A stretch of 12,042 bases of DNA from Chloroflexota bacterium (GCA_022571575.1 JACZXN010000021.1:1-12042), one strand, 5' to 3'. Shown: positions 1 through 6,526, counted from the stretch's first letter. Translations and numbers: made by a program. Notes: generated by a model from the sequence alone, not told the origin.

Positions 1-754
1 TGCCCTCTTGGGTCAGCCGGGAACGGTCCAGCGAAACGGCCAGACCGAAGTCCCCAATCTTGGCGGTGCCATCAGCAGTCAGCCACACGTTGCCCGGCTT
101 GAGGTCCCGGTGGACGATTCCCCGAGAGTGGGCAAACTCCAGACCTCGGCAGGTCTCTTGGGCGATCTTGACCGCTTGCTCTAAGGGAAGCAGGTGATCT
201 GGGGCATCTTCTATCAAGCCTTCAACGTCGCCGCCGCCCATTAGCTCGGTGACCATGAAAGTCTGGTCGCCTTCCTGACCTAGGTCGAAGACAGTTACGA
301 TGTGCGGGTGGGAGCCCAACCGTCCCATGGCCTGGGCTTCACGTTGGATGCGCGTGCGGGAGGTTTCGTCCAGACCCTCGGTCTTGATCAGCGCGAAGGC
401 CACTTCCCGGTCCAATGTGGTGTCCTGGGCCAAGTAGACCTTTTTCTTGCCGCCTTCTCCCAGGAATCTCTGGACTTGGTAGCGGCCGTTGGAGAAAGAG
501 GTGGGCTGGTCTGGGGGTGCTGCAGGGATTGTAGCCGGCGAGGAGCCTGAGGGCTGGGCTATTGATGGACCGGGGGTAGATCCCAATGCCCGCTCCACCG
601 TTGCGAGGAATGTCAGCCCGTCACTGTTCTCAGGGTCGATGGCCAAGACCGCCTGGGCGGCTTGACGCACCGCTTCCCAGTCGTATCTGGCGATGGCTTG
701 ATCCGCCTCGTCTAATAGACGCTCGACGCGCCGCTGGAAACGTTCGCTCACCAT
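1..754 (-). CDS. Serine/threonine protein kinase, N-terminal part (runs off the left edge)
   Basis: The visible 251 residues are the start of a Hanks-type Ser/Thr kinase, which transfers phosphate from ATP to protein hydroxyls. Residues 1-58 form an alpha-helical, TPR-like lead (RLLDEADQAI, AVLAIDPEN). A Pro/Ser-rich linker follows (59-88), and the kinase fold begins near residue 91. Visible motifs are the nucleotide loop GEGGKKKV (99-106), the lysine of ALIK (K124), a helix-C glutamate in QREA (E139), the catalytic loop HRDLKPGN (215-222) and the DFG metal-binding motif (235-237). The catalytic residues are intact, but the third glycine of the usual GxGxxG loop is replaced by lysine. The sequence stops just after DFG, so the activation loop and C-lobe lie outside. 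Related kinases that I recall from Chloroflexota continue into an AAA ATPase and TPR region; that is expected here but not visible. No transmembrane segment is seen. The ATG at 754 has no clear Shine-Dalgarno sequence, so the start is only probable. Confidence 0.93.
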   Translation of the reverse strand, partial: MVSERFQRRVERLLDEADQAIARYDWEAVRQAAQAVLAIDPENSDGLTFLATVERALGSTPGPSIAQPSGSSPATIPAAPPDQPTSFSNGRYQVQRFLGEGGKKKVYLAQDTTLDREVAFALIKTEGLDETSRTRIQREAQAMGRLGSHPHIVTVFDLGQEGDQTFMVTELMGGGDVEGLIEDAPDHLLPLEQAVKIAQETCRGLEFAHSRGIVHRDLKPGNVWLTADGTAKIGDFGLAVSLDRSRLTQEG

Positions 755-922
755 GATGGACGAATAATAATCCCGGTGGCGGGAGTACGTCCAGTTTGGC
801 CAAGGCGTGTAGTGCAGCGATGGGTCTCTTTGTCCCTGAGTGGTGCGTGTTCTCTGGCAACGGGATTCTTCGGCTGGCGCCTCAGAATGACAGACATGTG
901 GAGCGTTTGCTCGAAACAAATA
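755..922. other. Intergenic region upstream of the kinase
   Basis: This stretch holds no convincing gene in any frame; the short open frames have no ribosome-binding site and no protein-like composition. It should contain the kinase promoter. On the minus strand an AT-rich TATTAT lies just before the ATG (about 764-771), but no good -35 box pairs with it. The only other structure is the small palindromic element at 864-895, listed separately. Confidence 0.5.
864..895. repeat. REP-like imperfect palindrome
   Basis: The sequence gattcttcggctggcgcc followed by tcagaatgacag can fold as ATTCT/AGAAT (865-869 with 884-888) plus an inner GGC/GCC stem. From memory, the phrase GATTCTTCGGCT...CTCAGAATGACA recurs as a dispersed intergenic element in many bacterial and metagenomic genomes. 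Only one copy is in this window, so its repeat status rests on recall and not on the sequence here. Confidence 0.4.
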
Positions 923-955
923 AACGCCGGCGGAGTGTTGCTCCACCGGCGTTTT
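921..955. terminator. Bidirectional hairpin terminator, diverged copy of the one at 5033-5068
   Basis: The stem is AAACGCCGGCGGAG (922-935) with CTCCACCGGCGTTT (941-954) around a 5-nt loop, with one non-Watson-Crick position. It is flanked by A residues on the left and T residues on the right, so it could terminate transcription in both directions. It lies about 36 nt beyond the stop codon of the LLM remnant at 990-1046. The intact LLM gene has an equivalent hairpin about 41 nt beyond its own stop. It may now serve the secreted-protein gene at 1063-1539. Confidence 0.75.
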
Positions 956-989
956 CGTCCAGCGAATTTATGGAAACGCGGCGAGCCGC

Positions 990-1046
990 CTAGGCGGTGG
1001 CTCCGACCTTGCTTTTGAAGGCGGGCATGACCTCTTTGCCGAACCC
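990..1046 (-). pseudogene. 3' remnant of an LLM-class flavin-dependent oxidoreductase
   Basis: On the minus strand this reads FGKEVMPAFKSKVGATA followed by TAG, matching the C-terminus FAKEVMPAFKSKVGAAV-stop of the intact LLM protein at 5109-6290. By hand alignment 47 of 54 nucleotides agree. Similarity stops abruptly upstream of the phenylalanine codon, where the intact gene has TGG and this one runs into unrelated sequence and a TAA. Beyond the stop the resemblance continues through a shared GGAAACGCGGC (972-982 and 5083-5093) to the hairpin terminator. This is therefore the tail end of a lost LLM gene with its terminator. No start codon or catalytic part remains. Confidence 0.85.
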
Positions 1047-1062
1047 CCTTTAGAATCGCGAT

Positions 1063-1539
1063 CTAATCACTGCTGACTTTATGGTATGGGACGCGAAGAG
1101 CACGGAATTGAAATTCAATGAGGTTGTCGCCCAAAACTACGAAGTTTACAGTGAATGGTCCGACTGGATCACCGTCTGGGTCGTTCGCGGTCTCCATGAG
1201 GCACTGGATGGTAATTGGCACCACCAAATCACCGTCCTCATTTACCTCGCCAACTCCAGAAAGTGTTGCACGACCGCCACCGCATGTTGAAACGAAGGTT
1301 TCACTCAGACCGACATTAGCCGTTACGCCATCAATATCGGTAATCGACAATTTATTGAAGCCGCCATCACTGGGATCGACTGCCATCCAAAAGCCCGTAA
1401 ATTCATTGAATTGATGGGGTTGGTGGCCAGCATCTGCGGTCGAGCTAAACAGACTTACGGCCAAGAAAGCGGCCAAAGCAAGCAGCGTCAGAAACAGAGC
1501 CGTTACCGATAATTTACGTCCAGAAACTAAATTACCCAT
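1063..1539 (-). CDS. Small secreted protein of unknown function
   Basis: This gene encodes 158 residues. The N-terminus is a classical Sec signal peptide: basic GRK at 7-9, a hydrophobic core at about 11-32, and a likely signal peptidase I cut after STADA (37/38). There is no lipobox cysteine and no second membrane segment, so the mature protein of about 121 residues should be exported. The mature part is acidic and beta-like, with FWMAVDPSDGGF near 50-61, two cysteines (C86, C113) that could form a disulfide, and an Asp-rich DPDGDPVGP (121-129) that could bind a cation. I do not recognise the family and assign no function. The ATG at 1539 is well supported: AAGGAG lies 8 nt upstream. The gene and its flanks are clearly AT-richer than neighbouring genes. 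It starts only 16 nt from the break in the LLM remnant, and the terminator at 921-955 may end its transcript. Confidence 0.85.
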   Translation of the reverse strand: MGNLVSGRKLSVTALFLTLLALAAFLAVSLFSSTADAGHQPHQFNEFTGFWMAVDPSDGGFNKLSITDIDGVTANVGLSETFVSTCGGGRATLSGVGEVNEDGDLVVPITIQCLMETANDPDGDPVGPFTVNFVVLGDNLIEFQFRALRVPYHKVSSD

Positions 1540-1937
1540 TGTTGTTGCTCCTTATCTTTTGTTTTCATTCTGTGCGGTTAAACAATGTGGATCGTTATCA
1601 ATCTACGACTGGCACTCGCTCCAAAGTCACCTCCTGATAACGCGCTAAGCCCTCAGCTCTGCTACTCCGTGCACGTGGCCACCGTTAATGCTTCTGGCTC
1701 GATTGGCCGCGGCGCGCCGATCGCCGCTTGAGAAATCGAGTGGCGCCGGCATCGCCGCGGCGCGGGCCCATGGAACGCCGCGAGGGCGCTCCGGGATGGA
1801 CAATACTCAGGGTAATGGCCCCAAACATCCGCAAATATGCCCATCTAAAACCGGAAGGCTTATGCCGAGGGTAAGCGCATACAATGGGCATAAATGCCCA
1901 CGTTGGCGCTAGGTCAGCGGACTGGATCGGTGGGGGG
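1540..1937. other. Long intergenic region between secreted protein and LAL regulator
   Basis: About 400 nt with no convincing gene. The part nearest the secreted-protein gene (1540-1625) is AT-rich and should hold its promoter, although no clear -35/-10 pair is visible. On the minus strand a perfect Shine-Dalgarno sequence, AGGAGGTGA (1635-1627), has no ordinary gene behind it. The segment 1698-1790 is very GC-rich: GCCGCGGCGCG occurs twice (1706-1716 and 1754-1764), and CTCGATT/AATCGAG form a 7-bp inverted repeat (1698-1704, 1734-1740). TGGGCAT boxes lie at 1836-1900 (separate entry). Short open frames here lack ribosome-binding sites and plausible protein composition. Confidence 0.5.
1836..1900. 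repeat. TGGGCAT inverted-repeat cluster
   Basis: Positions 1885-1900 read tgggcataaatgccca, a perfect 7-bp inverted repeat with a 2-nt centre. A further half-site, TATGCCCA, lies at 1836-1843, inverted relative to TGGGCATA at 1885-1892. The palindrome is 38 nt past the LAL stop codon. It could be a protein-binding site or a weak hairpin in the 3' end of that transcript. It has no T-tract, so it is not a classical terminator. Confidence 0.4.
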
Positions 1938-4928
1938 TCAGAGGGGGAGATGGCTTAGGGCGAACGTAGTGGCCTCCGCCCTGTTCCGGACGTGGATCTT
2001 GGTGTAGATGTTGGAGATGTGACGTTGCACCGTGCGTTCGCTGAGAACCAATTCTCTGGCGATCTCGCGGTTGGTCTCGCCTTGGGCCAAGTGCGTGAGC
2101 ACCTCTACCTCTCGCTCGGTCAGGCCGCCGGGGTAGGTTGGCCTGGGCGCAAGTTGTACTGCGGCCAGCTCCTGAAGCGCCACTACCCGCTCCGTTAAGG
2201 GGCGCATCCCCAGCTCGCTGGAGATAGCTAGAGATTCGTCCAGCAAATCCATGACCTTGATTCGGGTCTCTTCTTCCATTCGCCCGGAACCTGTCAAGGG
2301 ATCCAGAAGAATTTCAGCGTAGTCGTGGCAGGTCCAGGCAAGGGCGGGCCTGAAACCACCTAGCCGACAGAACGACAAACTATCCTCAAAGTGGGCGGCT
2401 GCGTCTTCCAACCGGCCCACGGTGCTAGCCAGTAGTCCTAGTACCCTGTCTGCCGGGAATCCGCTCAGACTGCCGAATCCCGCGCCCGGCGACTCAGCCA
2501 ATTCCATGTAGTTTTCCGCAGCCGTGACGGTATTCCCCCCGAATGCGCTCAGCAACGAACTGCCAATCCTGGCGAAGGCGCTGACGCCTGGCGTTGATGC
2601 TGGCGAATCGAGAATCGTCCTGTTGAATTCGGCAGCGGTAAGGACCAGGTCGGTCACACCGGTGAAACGCACGCTTTCGGCGATCGCCATCGCCGCAAAG
2701 GCGCGTTCGACGTTCGGCCCGGGCGCCGATTGCCGGGCTACCTCCACGAATCGGTCCAAGTAAGCGCTGCCCTCTTCAAAGTTCCCTAGGTCGAATTCCA
2801 AGCGCAGCCTCGACTTGAGCAGCCTGGGATCTCTGGGGGCAGCGGCCAGGCCCCGGTCACTGAACTCGCGCGCGGATTCGAAATCCCCTGCCGCATAGGC
2901 CACAGCAGCAGCAGCATAAAAGGCACGGGAACCGTATTGGGGATGGCGCAACCGTTCCCAGAGAGGAAGCATGGCCGCAGCGTGTGCTGCCGCGCCACTC
3001 AGGTCGCCGGTTGTAATCAACGAAAAGAAACACCACATGCGGGCCATTAACTCCGCCCTGGGGTTATCGATGCGGCCGGCCAGTTCGACAGCCCGAAGGC
3101 CTTTTTCCAAGGCTTCCGTCAATTTAAGATGATATCCGTCTACATCACAGGCGAACGATAATGTTTGCAATTCCAGGGCAGCGCCGCCCTTCTGTTTTGC
3201 GATGTCCAGGGCAGTATTGAATGCTTGGCCGGCGGCTTCGTAGTCAACTTCCTCAAGTCCCATAACCCGGCCGTAGCTGGCCTGTAGGCGGCCCGCTTGG
3301 AGGGAACCCGCTGGGACCAGGCCCAGAGCCCGGGTGATAAGCCACCCCGCGCCGGTGACCTGCCCAGCGATAAGTGGTAATGGATACACGGCAATCTCAA
3401 CTGCCCGCTCCACTTCGCCAGAGCTAGCAAAATGTTCGAAGGCCCGGCTAAAACTGGTCACCGCATCGTTGGACTGGGATAATTGGCCAATGGCTAGTTG
3501 GGAGCGGCCGAACCCGAAAAGAAGATTGGCTGCTATTCGGTCCGGCGCGGGCTTTAACCCATTCAGATCAACGCCCTTTGCCGTCAGCCCTAGTTTAAAA
3601 TGCTCCAGCGCCTCCTCCCAGGCGTAGGAATCGAGTGCCCGTTCTCCCGCCTGAAGGGAATAAGTCGCCACCTTGCCGGGGCCGGTGACTGCCTCCGCTT
3701 GGGCAAAGTGGTAAGCCAGCTCGGAGACGTGGTCCCCCGGTTCGTCGCCATATATTGTCTCCAACGTTTCCCCGATTCTGGCGTGGAGCCTGACTCTTCT
3801 GCTGGTGGAAAGCCGTTCCCACAGGGTCTGTTGGACCAAGGCGTGGCTGAACTGGTAAACGTCGCCTTCCCCCGGGACCTCTTGAATCAGATGGGCATCC
3901 AGACCCTCATCCACCGACTCCAGCAACTGGGTCTCGCTAAAGTCTCCGCTCAATGACTCCAACAATCTGAAATCGAACTGGCGGCCGATGACCGCCGCGG
4001 TCGTAAGGATGCCTTGGCAATCTTGGGACAGCCGGTTTAGCCGCTGCCCAATCACCTCCAGCACGCTCTGGGGTATTTCCAGCCCGCCGGGGCCGTCTGT
4101 TTCCGGTTCACCGCTAGCCTGACTCCTCTCTCCCAACAGCCTGACAATCTCTGTCAAAAAAAATGGATTGCCTTCGGTGTGCCCATAGATGGTCTGCACC
4201 AGTTGCTGGGAAGGTTCAACCCCGCTGATATTCCGAATAAAATCCCCGATGTCTTCGCTGTCCAGTCCCCCCAGCGCCACCCTGTGATACGAGTCGCCGC
4301 GGGCCAGCCGGGCGAGGGTACCGGACAGCGGGTGTTCGCGGGTCACCTCCACATCCCGGTAGGTCCCAACGAGCATAATCTTGCTATCGGCCACCTGCCC
4401 GGCTAAGAACTCCAGCAACAAAAGAGAAGGCTGATCGGCCCATTGCAAGTCGTCTAACACCAATAACAAGGGTTGGGACTGGGCCAGGTTCCTAAGAAAC
4501 TTGGTTATCGAGTCGAACAAGCGGAATCGCGCCTGCTCGGGTTCAAGGGGCGACGGCGGTTCAAGGTCAGGCAGCTTGCCACGGACCTCGGGGATAATCT
4601 CACTTATCTCTGCCGCGCCGGGGCCCATCTGGACGGCGAGTAGTTCGGCATCCGTTCGCTGAACATATGATTTGATGGGTTGCACCCATGGCCAATAAGG
4701 AGGAGCGCCCTGCTGTTCGTGGCACCAACCCCAGAATGTTTGAGCGCCCAAGGAATCGGCATATGCGGCCAGTTCTTGAGCCGTGCGAGTCTTGCCGATT
4801 CCCGGCTCCCCGGCCAGCATGACCAACCGGCCATGACCGGACATCGCATCGCCCAACGCCGCCCTCAATTCGGCCATCTCCCGCTCGCGGCCGACAAATA
4901 TGTTGGCTGCCCCTGCTCGAGGGCTCAC
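1938..4928 (-). CDS. LAL-type transcriptional regulator: AAA ATPase, TPR-like region, LuxR HTH
   Basis: This is a large ATP-binding LuxR-family regulator in the MalT/LAL style: an ATP-dependent sensor switch whose C-terminal domain binds DNA. With the GTG at 4928 the protein has 996 residues, usual for the class. It begins with the AAA entry motif FVGRERE, followed by Walker A GEPGIGKT (40-47) and Walker B LLLVLDDLQWAD (154-165). A long helical TPR-like region fills about 400-900. The last 64 residues are a LuxR/GerE helix-turn-helix (LTEREVEVLTHLAQGETNRE onward). No receiver or membrane segment is present. The frame stays open to an ATG at 5030, but that start abuts the LLM terminator, has no ribosome-binding site, and gives a Cys/His/Pro-rich lead unlike a domain. 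GTG 4928 has AAGG 9 nt upstream, and GTG 4946 is the alternative. Its target genes and effector are unknown; the neighbouring LLM gene is one candidate target. Confidence 0.92.
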   Translation of the reverse strand: MSPRAGAANIFVGREREMAELRAALGDAMSGHGRLVMLAGEPGIGKTRTAQELAAYADSLGAQTFWGWCHEQQGAPPYWPWVQPIKSYVQRTDAELLAVQMGPGAAEISEIIPEVRGKLPDLEPPSPLEPEQARFRLFDSITKFLRNLAQSQPLLLVLDDLQWADQPSLLLLEFLAGQVADSKIMLVGTYRDVEVTREHPLSGTLARLARGDSYHRVALGGLDSEDIGDFIRNISGVEPSQQLVQTIYGHTEGNPFFLTEIVRLLGERSQASGEPETDGPGGLEIPQSVLEVIGQRLNRLSQDCQGILTTAAVIGRQFDFRLLESLSGDFSETQLLESVDEGLDAHLIQEVPGEGDVYQFSHALVQQTLWERLSTSRRVRLHARIGETLETIYGDEPGDHVSELAYHFAQAEAVTGPGKVATYSLQAGERALDSYAWEEALEHFKLGLTAKGVDLNGLKPAPDRIAANLLFGFGRSQLAIGQLSQSNDAVTSFSRAFEHFASSGEVERAVEIAVYPLPLIAGQVTGAGWLITRALGLVPAGSLQAGRLQASYGRVMGLEEVDYEAAGQAFNTALDIAKQKGGAALELQTLSFACDVDGYHLKLTEALEKGLRAVELAGRIDNPRAELMARMWCFFSLITTGDLSGAAAHAAAMLPLWERLRHPQYGSRAFYAAAAVAYAAGDFESAREFSDRGLAAAPRDPRLLKSRLRLEFDLGNFEEGSAYLDRFVEVARQSAPGPNVERAFAAMAIAESVRFTGVTDLVLTAAEFNRTILDSPASTPGVSAFARIGSSLLSAFGGNTVTAAENYMELAESPGAGFGSLSGFPADRVLGLLASTVGRLEDAAAHFEDSLSFCRLGGFRPALAWTCHDYAEILLDPLTGSGRMEEETRIKVMDLLDESLAISSELGMRPLTERVVALQELAAVQLAPRPTYPGGLTEREVEVLTHLAQGETNREIARELVLSERTVQRHISNIYTKIHVRNRAEATTFALSHLPL

Positions 4929-4957
4929 TTGGACCCGCCTTGTCACCGAATGATGAC

Positions 4958-4963
4958 ATTTTA
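4958..4963 (-). promoter_or_regulatory. Possible -10 box (TAAAAT) for the LAL regulator
   Basis: On the minus strand TAAAAT lies 30 nt before GTG 4928 and inside the extended frame that reaches ATG 5030. No good -35 box is found at the right distance. If real, transcription would begin near 4951 and would exclude the ATG at 5030, supporting the shorter protein. Confidence 0.25.
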
Positions 4964-5032
4964 CACGACAGCAGAAACGGTCCGGATGTAAGCAAACCGG
5001 ATGAGGGTTTGGCCGCTCGCCGGTCGGCATGG

Positions 5033-5068
5033 AAAAAGCCGGCGGAGTGCTACTCCGCCGGCATTTTT
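5033..5068. terminator. Bidirectional hairpin terminator of the LLM gene
   Basis: A perfect 11-bp stem, GCCGGCGGAGT (5038-5048) with ACTCCGCCGGC (5052-5062), closes a 3-nt loop. It is preceded by AAAAA (5033-5037) and followed, after one A, by TTTTT (5064-5068). This gives a U-tract in both directions. It lies 41 nt past the LLM stop codon and insulates the LLM gene from the LAL regulator. A diverged copy is at 921-955. Confidence 0.9.
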
Positions 5069-5108
5069 GTTGGGCAATCCGAGGAAACGCGGCCTTGCCG
5101 CCCGCCTA

Positions 5109-6290
5109 CTAAACGGCGGCGCCTACCTTGCTTTTGAAGGCGGGCATGACCTCTTTTGCGAACCATTCCAGTTGCTCGGTGATCACGCTCTGGGGAGTGC
5201 CCACCGGATGGCTGACGCCGATCCTTTCCAGTCCGGGGTACTCCTTCTCCACCGCCTTGAGCTGCTCGATGATCCGGTCCGGCGGTCCGGCCAGGAATGC
5301 TCCAGTCTCGACCGCTGACTGGATCGAGGGCAGGCCGGCGGTGGGCGCGCGCCGGGGGTCGCTGATGATCTCGATCTGTTCATCGGACAGAGCGCGGTGC
5401 AGGCGTAGCGGGCCAAACATCTTGAGGTTCTCTTCGTAGAAGCCCTGGGCCTCATCCATGGCCTGTTCCACCGTGGGGGCCAGGTGGTAGTGGAAACCGA
5501 TGCTCAGTCCCTCGCCGGGTTGGGCGTCGGTCTTGCCGGCCCGCACCATGGCGTCGCGGTAACCGTAGATGACGCTGTCCATGGCGCCGCCCTCCGCGAC
5601 GCCGCCGCCCAGGATCCCCTTGATCCCATGCTTCACCATGAAGTCCAGGGCCCTCTGAGTGCCGCCCTGGATGGGCTGCCAGCACTCCACCGGGAGGGTC
5701 TTGGGCCGGGGGACCAGGGTCAACTCCTTGAGGGTGTAACCACGATAGGGCACCTCAGGGGGCAGGGTGTAGTACTTGCCCTGGTGGGAGAAGGACTCGT
5801 TGTTGAACGCCTTGAAGATGATATCCACCGCTTCTTCGAACTTCTCACGGTTGGCGTCCTGGTCCGTCAGGGGAGAGCCGAAGGTCTCGACCTCGCGGGT
5901 ATGGTACCCGCGGCCGACGCCGAAGATCACCCGTCCCTTGGTCAGGATATCGGCGGTGGCGAAGTCCTCGGCCAGGCGAAGGGGGTGCCACATGGGGGCG
6001 ATGTTGAAGCCGCAGCCGAACTTGATGTTCTTGGTCAGGTGGGCCAGGTGGACATTGAGCATGATCAGGTTGGGGATGCACTCGTAGCCTTCCGGCTGGA
6101 AGTGGTGCTCGGCCATCCACATGGTGTCGAACCCGTTTTCGTCCAAAGTTTTCGCGATGGCCTCGGCTTTGCTGTAGACGGTCATCAGGTGTTCGTTGTC
6201 GAATATCCGGTCGTTGACCGCGGTGCCGCCGTAGCCGATATCGGTCATATCCACGTGACCGGCATACAGGCTGTCGAACTTGGTGATCAT
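5109..6290 (-). CDS. LLM-class flavin-dependent oxidoreductase (luciferase-like monooxygenase)
   Basis: The 393-residue protein belongs to the luciferase-like (alpha/beta) TIM-barrel family, cytoplasmic enzymes that use FMNH2 or F420 to oxidise or reduce organic substrates. Supporting features are MAEHHF (59-64), a strand/helix pattern typical of the barrel, NIAPMWHPLRLAEDFATADI (96-115), and KGRVIFGVGRGYHTREVETF (118-137), the conserved GR.x.GvGrG core. The C-terminal segment GPPDRIIEQLKAVEKEYPGLE (335-355) is the usual final barrel helix. Length is normal for the family, and the protein looks complete with no signal peptide. ATG 6290 is supported by GAGG about 8 nt upstream. The gene is monocistronic: its own consensus promoter is at 6379-6406 and its terminator at 5033-5068. 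The substrate cannot be read from sequence, and whether FMN or F420 is the cofactor is undecided. A broken copy of its 3' end lies at 990-1046. Confidence 0.95.
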   Translation of the reverse strand: MITKFDSLYAGHVDMTDIGYGGTAVNDRIFDNEHLMTVYSKAEAIAKTLDENGFDTMWMAEHHFQPEGYECIPNLIMLNVHLAHLTKNIKFGCGFNIAPMWHPLRLAEDFATADILTKGRVIFGVGRGYHTREVETFGSPLTDQDANREKFEEAVDIIFKAFNNESFSHQGKYYTLPPEVPYRGYTLKELTLVPRPKTLPVECWQPIQGGTQRALDFMVKHGIKGILGGGVAEGGAMDSVIYGYRDAMVRAGKTDAQPGEGLSIGFHYHLAPTVEQAMDEAQGFYEENLKMFGPLRLHRALSDEQIEIISDPRRAPTAGLPSIQSAVETGAFLAGPPDRIIEQLKAVEKEYPGLERIGVSHPVGTPQSVITEQLEWFAKEVMPAFKSKVGAAV

Positions 6291-6375
6291 CGTTTACCTC
6301 GTCTTCTTCGATCTTGAATCACGGCTTGAAATACGGCTCAGGTGTATTTAGCGATAATCCGGGGGTTATTTGATT

Positions 6376-6393
6376 CCCATTATAAATAATGGG
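6376..6393. promoter_or_regulatory. Palindromic operator candidate over the LLM -10 box
   Basis: The sequence cccattataaataatggg is a perfect 8-bp inverted repeat around a 2-nt centre. It contains the whole -10 hexamer of the LLM promoter (6379-6384 on the minus strand). A dimeric repressor bound here would block RNA polymerase. The alternative is that the symmetry is incidental to an AT-rich -10 region, but the GGG/CCC ends argue against chance. Confidence 0.55.
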
Positions 6394-6406
6394 CAGTTGG
6401 TGTCAA
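6379..6406 (-). promoter_or_regulatory. Consensus sigma-70-type promoter of the LLM gene
   Basis: On the minus strand TTGACA (6406-6401), 16 nt and TATAAT (6384-6379) match both consensus hexamers exactly. Transcription should start near 6372, giving a leader of about 82 nt before ATG 6290. A second GGTTGACA lies 26 nt upstream (TTGACA at 6432-6427), but no matching -10 is placed for it. In this GC-rich genome such an exact match implies a strong promoter unless repressed. Confidence 0.8.
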
Positions 6407-6453
6407 CCGGAAATCCCCAGGCGTTATGTCAACCGCGCCCCATCCATCTGATA

Positions 6454-6496
6454 TCAAAACCGGCGGGTCTCAAAACTTGCAGGCCTCAAAACTTGA
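6454..6496. repeat. Three TCAAAAC repeats at 16-nt period
   Basis: TCAAAAC starts at 6454, 6470 and 6486, exactly 16 nt apart, and parts of the spacers also agree (GC.GG.C in the first two). The last two copies extend to CTCAAAACTTG (6469-6479 and 6485-6495), and the third forms the small palindrome TCAAAACTTGA (6486-6496). They lie between the cupin stop codon and the LLM promoter. Too few and too short for CRISPR, they may be binding sites for a regulator or the product of local slippage. Confidence 0.6.
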
Positions 6497-6526
6497 TCGA
6501 ACCGGCCCCCTAATCGGGCAAGCCCC

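Noticed and set aside
990..1046. Complete small peptide gene
   Set aside because: It has no start codon or ribosome-binding site, and it matches the C-terminus of the LLM protein exactly at the stop, so it is a remnant.
1081..1414. Plus-strand open frames opposite the secreted protein
   Set aside because: The minus-strand frame has a signal peptide and a good ribosome-binding site. The plus frames have neither.
1662..1912. Overlapping short frames on both strands in the GC-rich gap
   Set aside because: They are Arg/Pro/Ser-rich, lack ribosome-binding sites and resemble no known domain. They are more likely non-coding.
5484..6317. Long plus-strand open frame (277 codons) opposite the LLM gene
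   Set aside because: It is antisense to a clear LLM gene in GC-rich DNA, has no ribosome-binding site, and its Val/Gly/Asp-rich composition mirrors the codon bias of the opposite strand.
6454..6496. CRISPR array
   Set aside because: Only three 7-11 nt repeats with 16-nt period; repeats and spacers are far too short, and there are no cas genes.
6291..6526. A small gene between cupin and LLM
   Set aside because: No open frame of useful length is present. The region is explained by the promoter, palindrome and 16-nt repeats.
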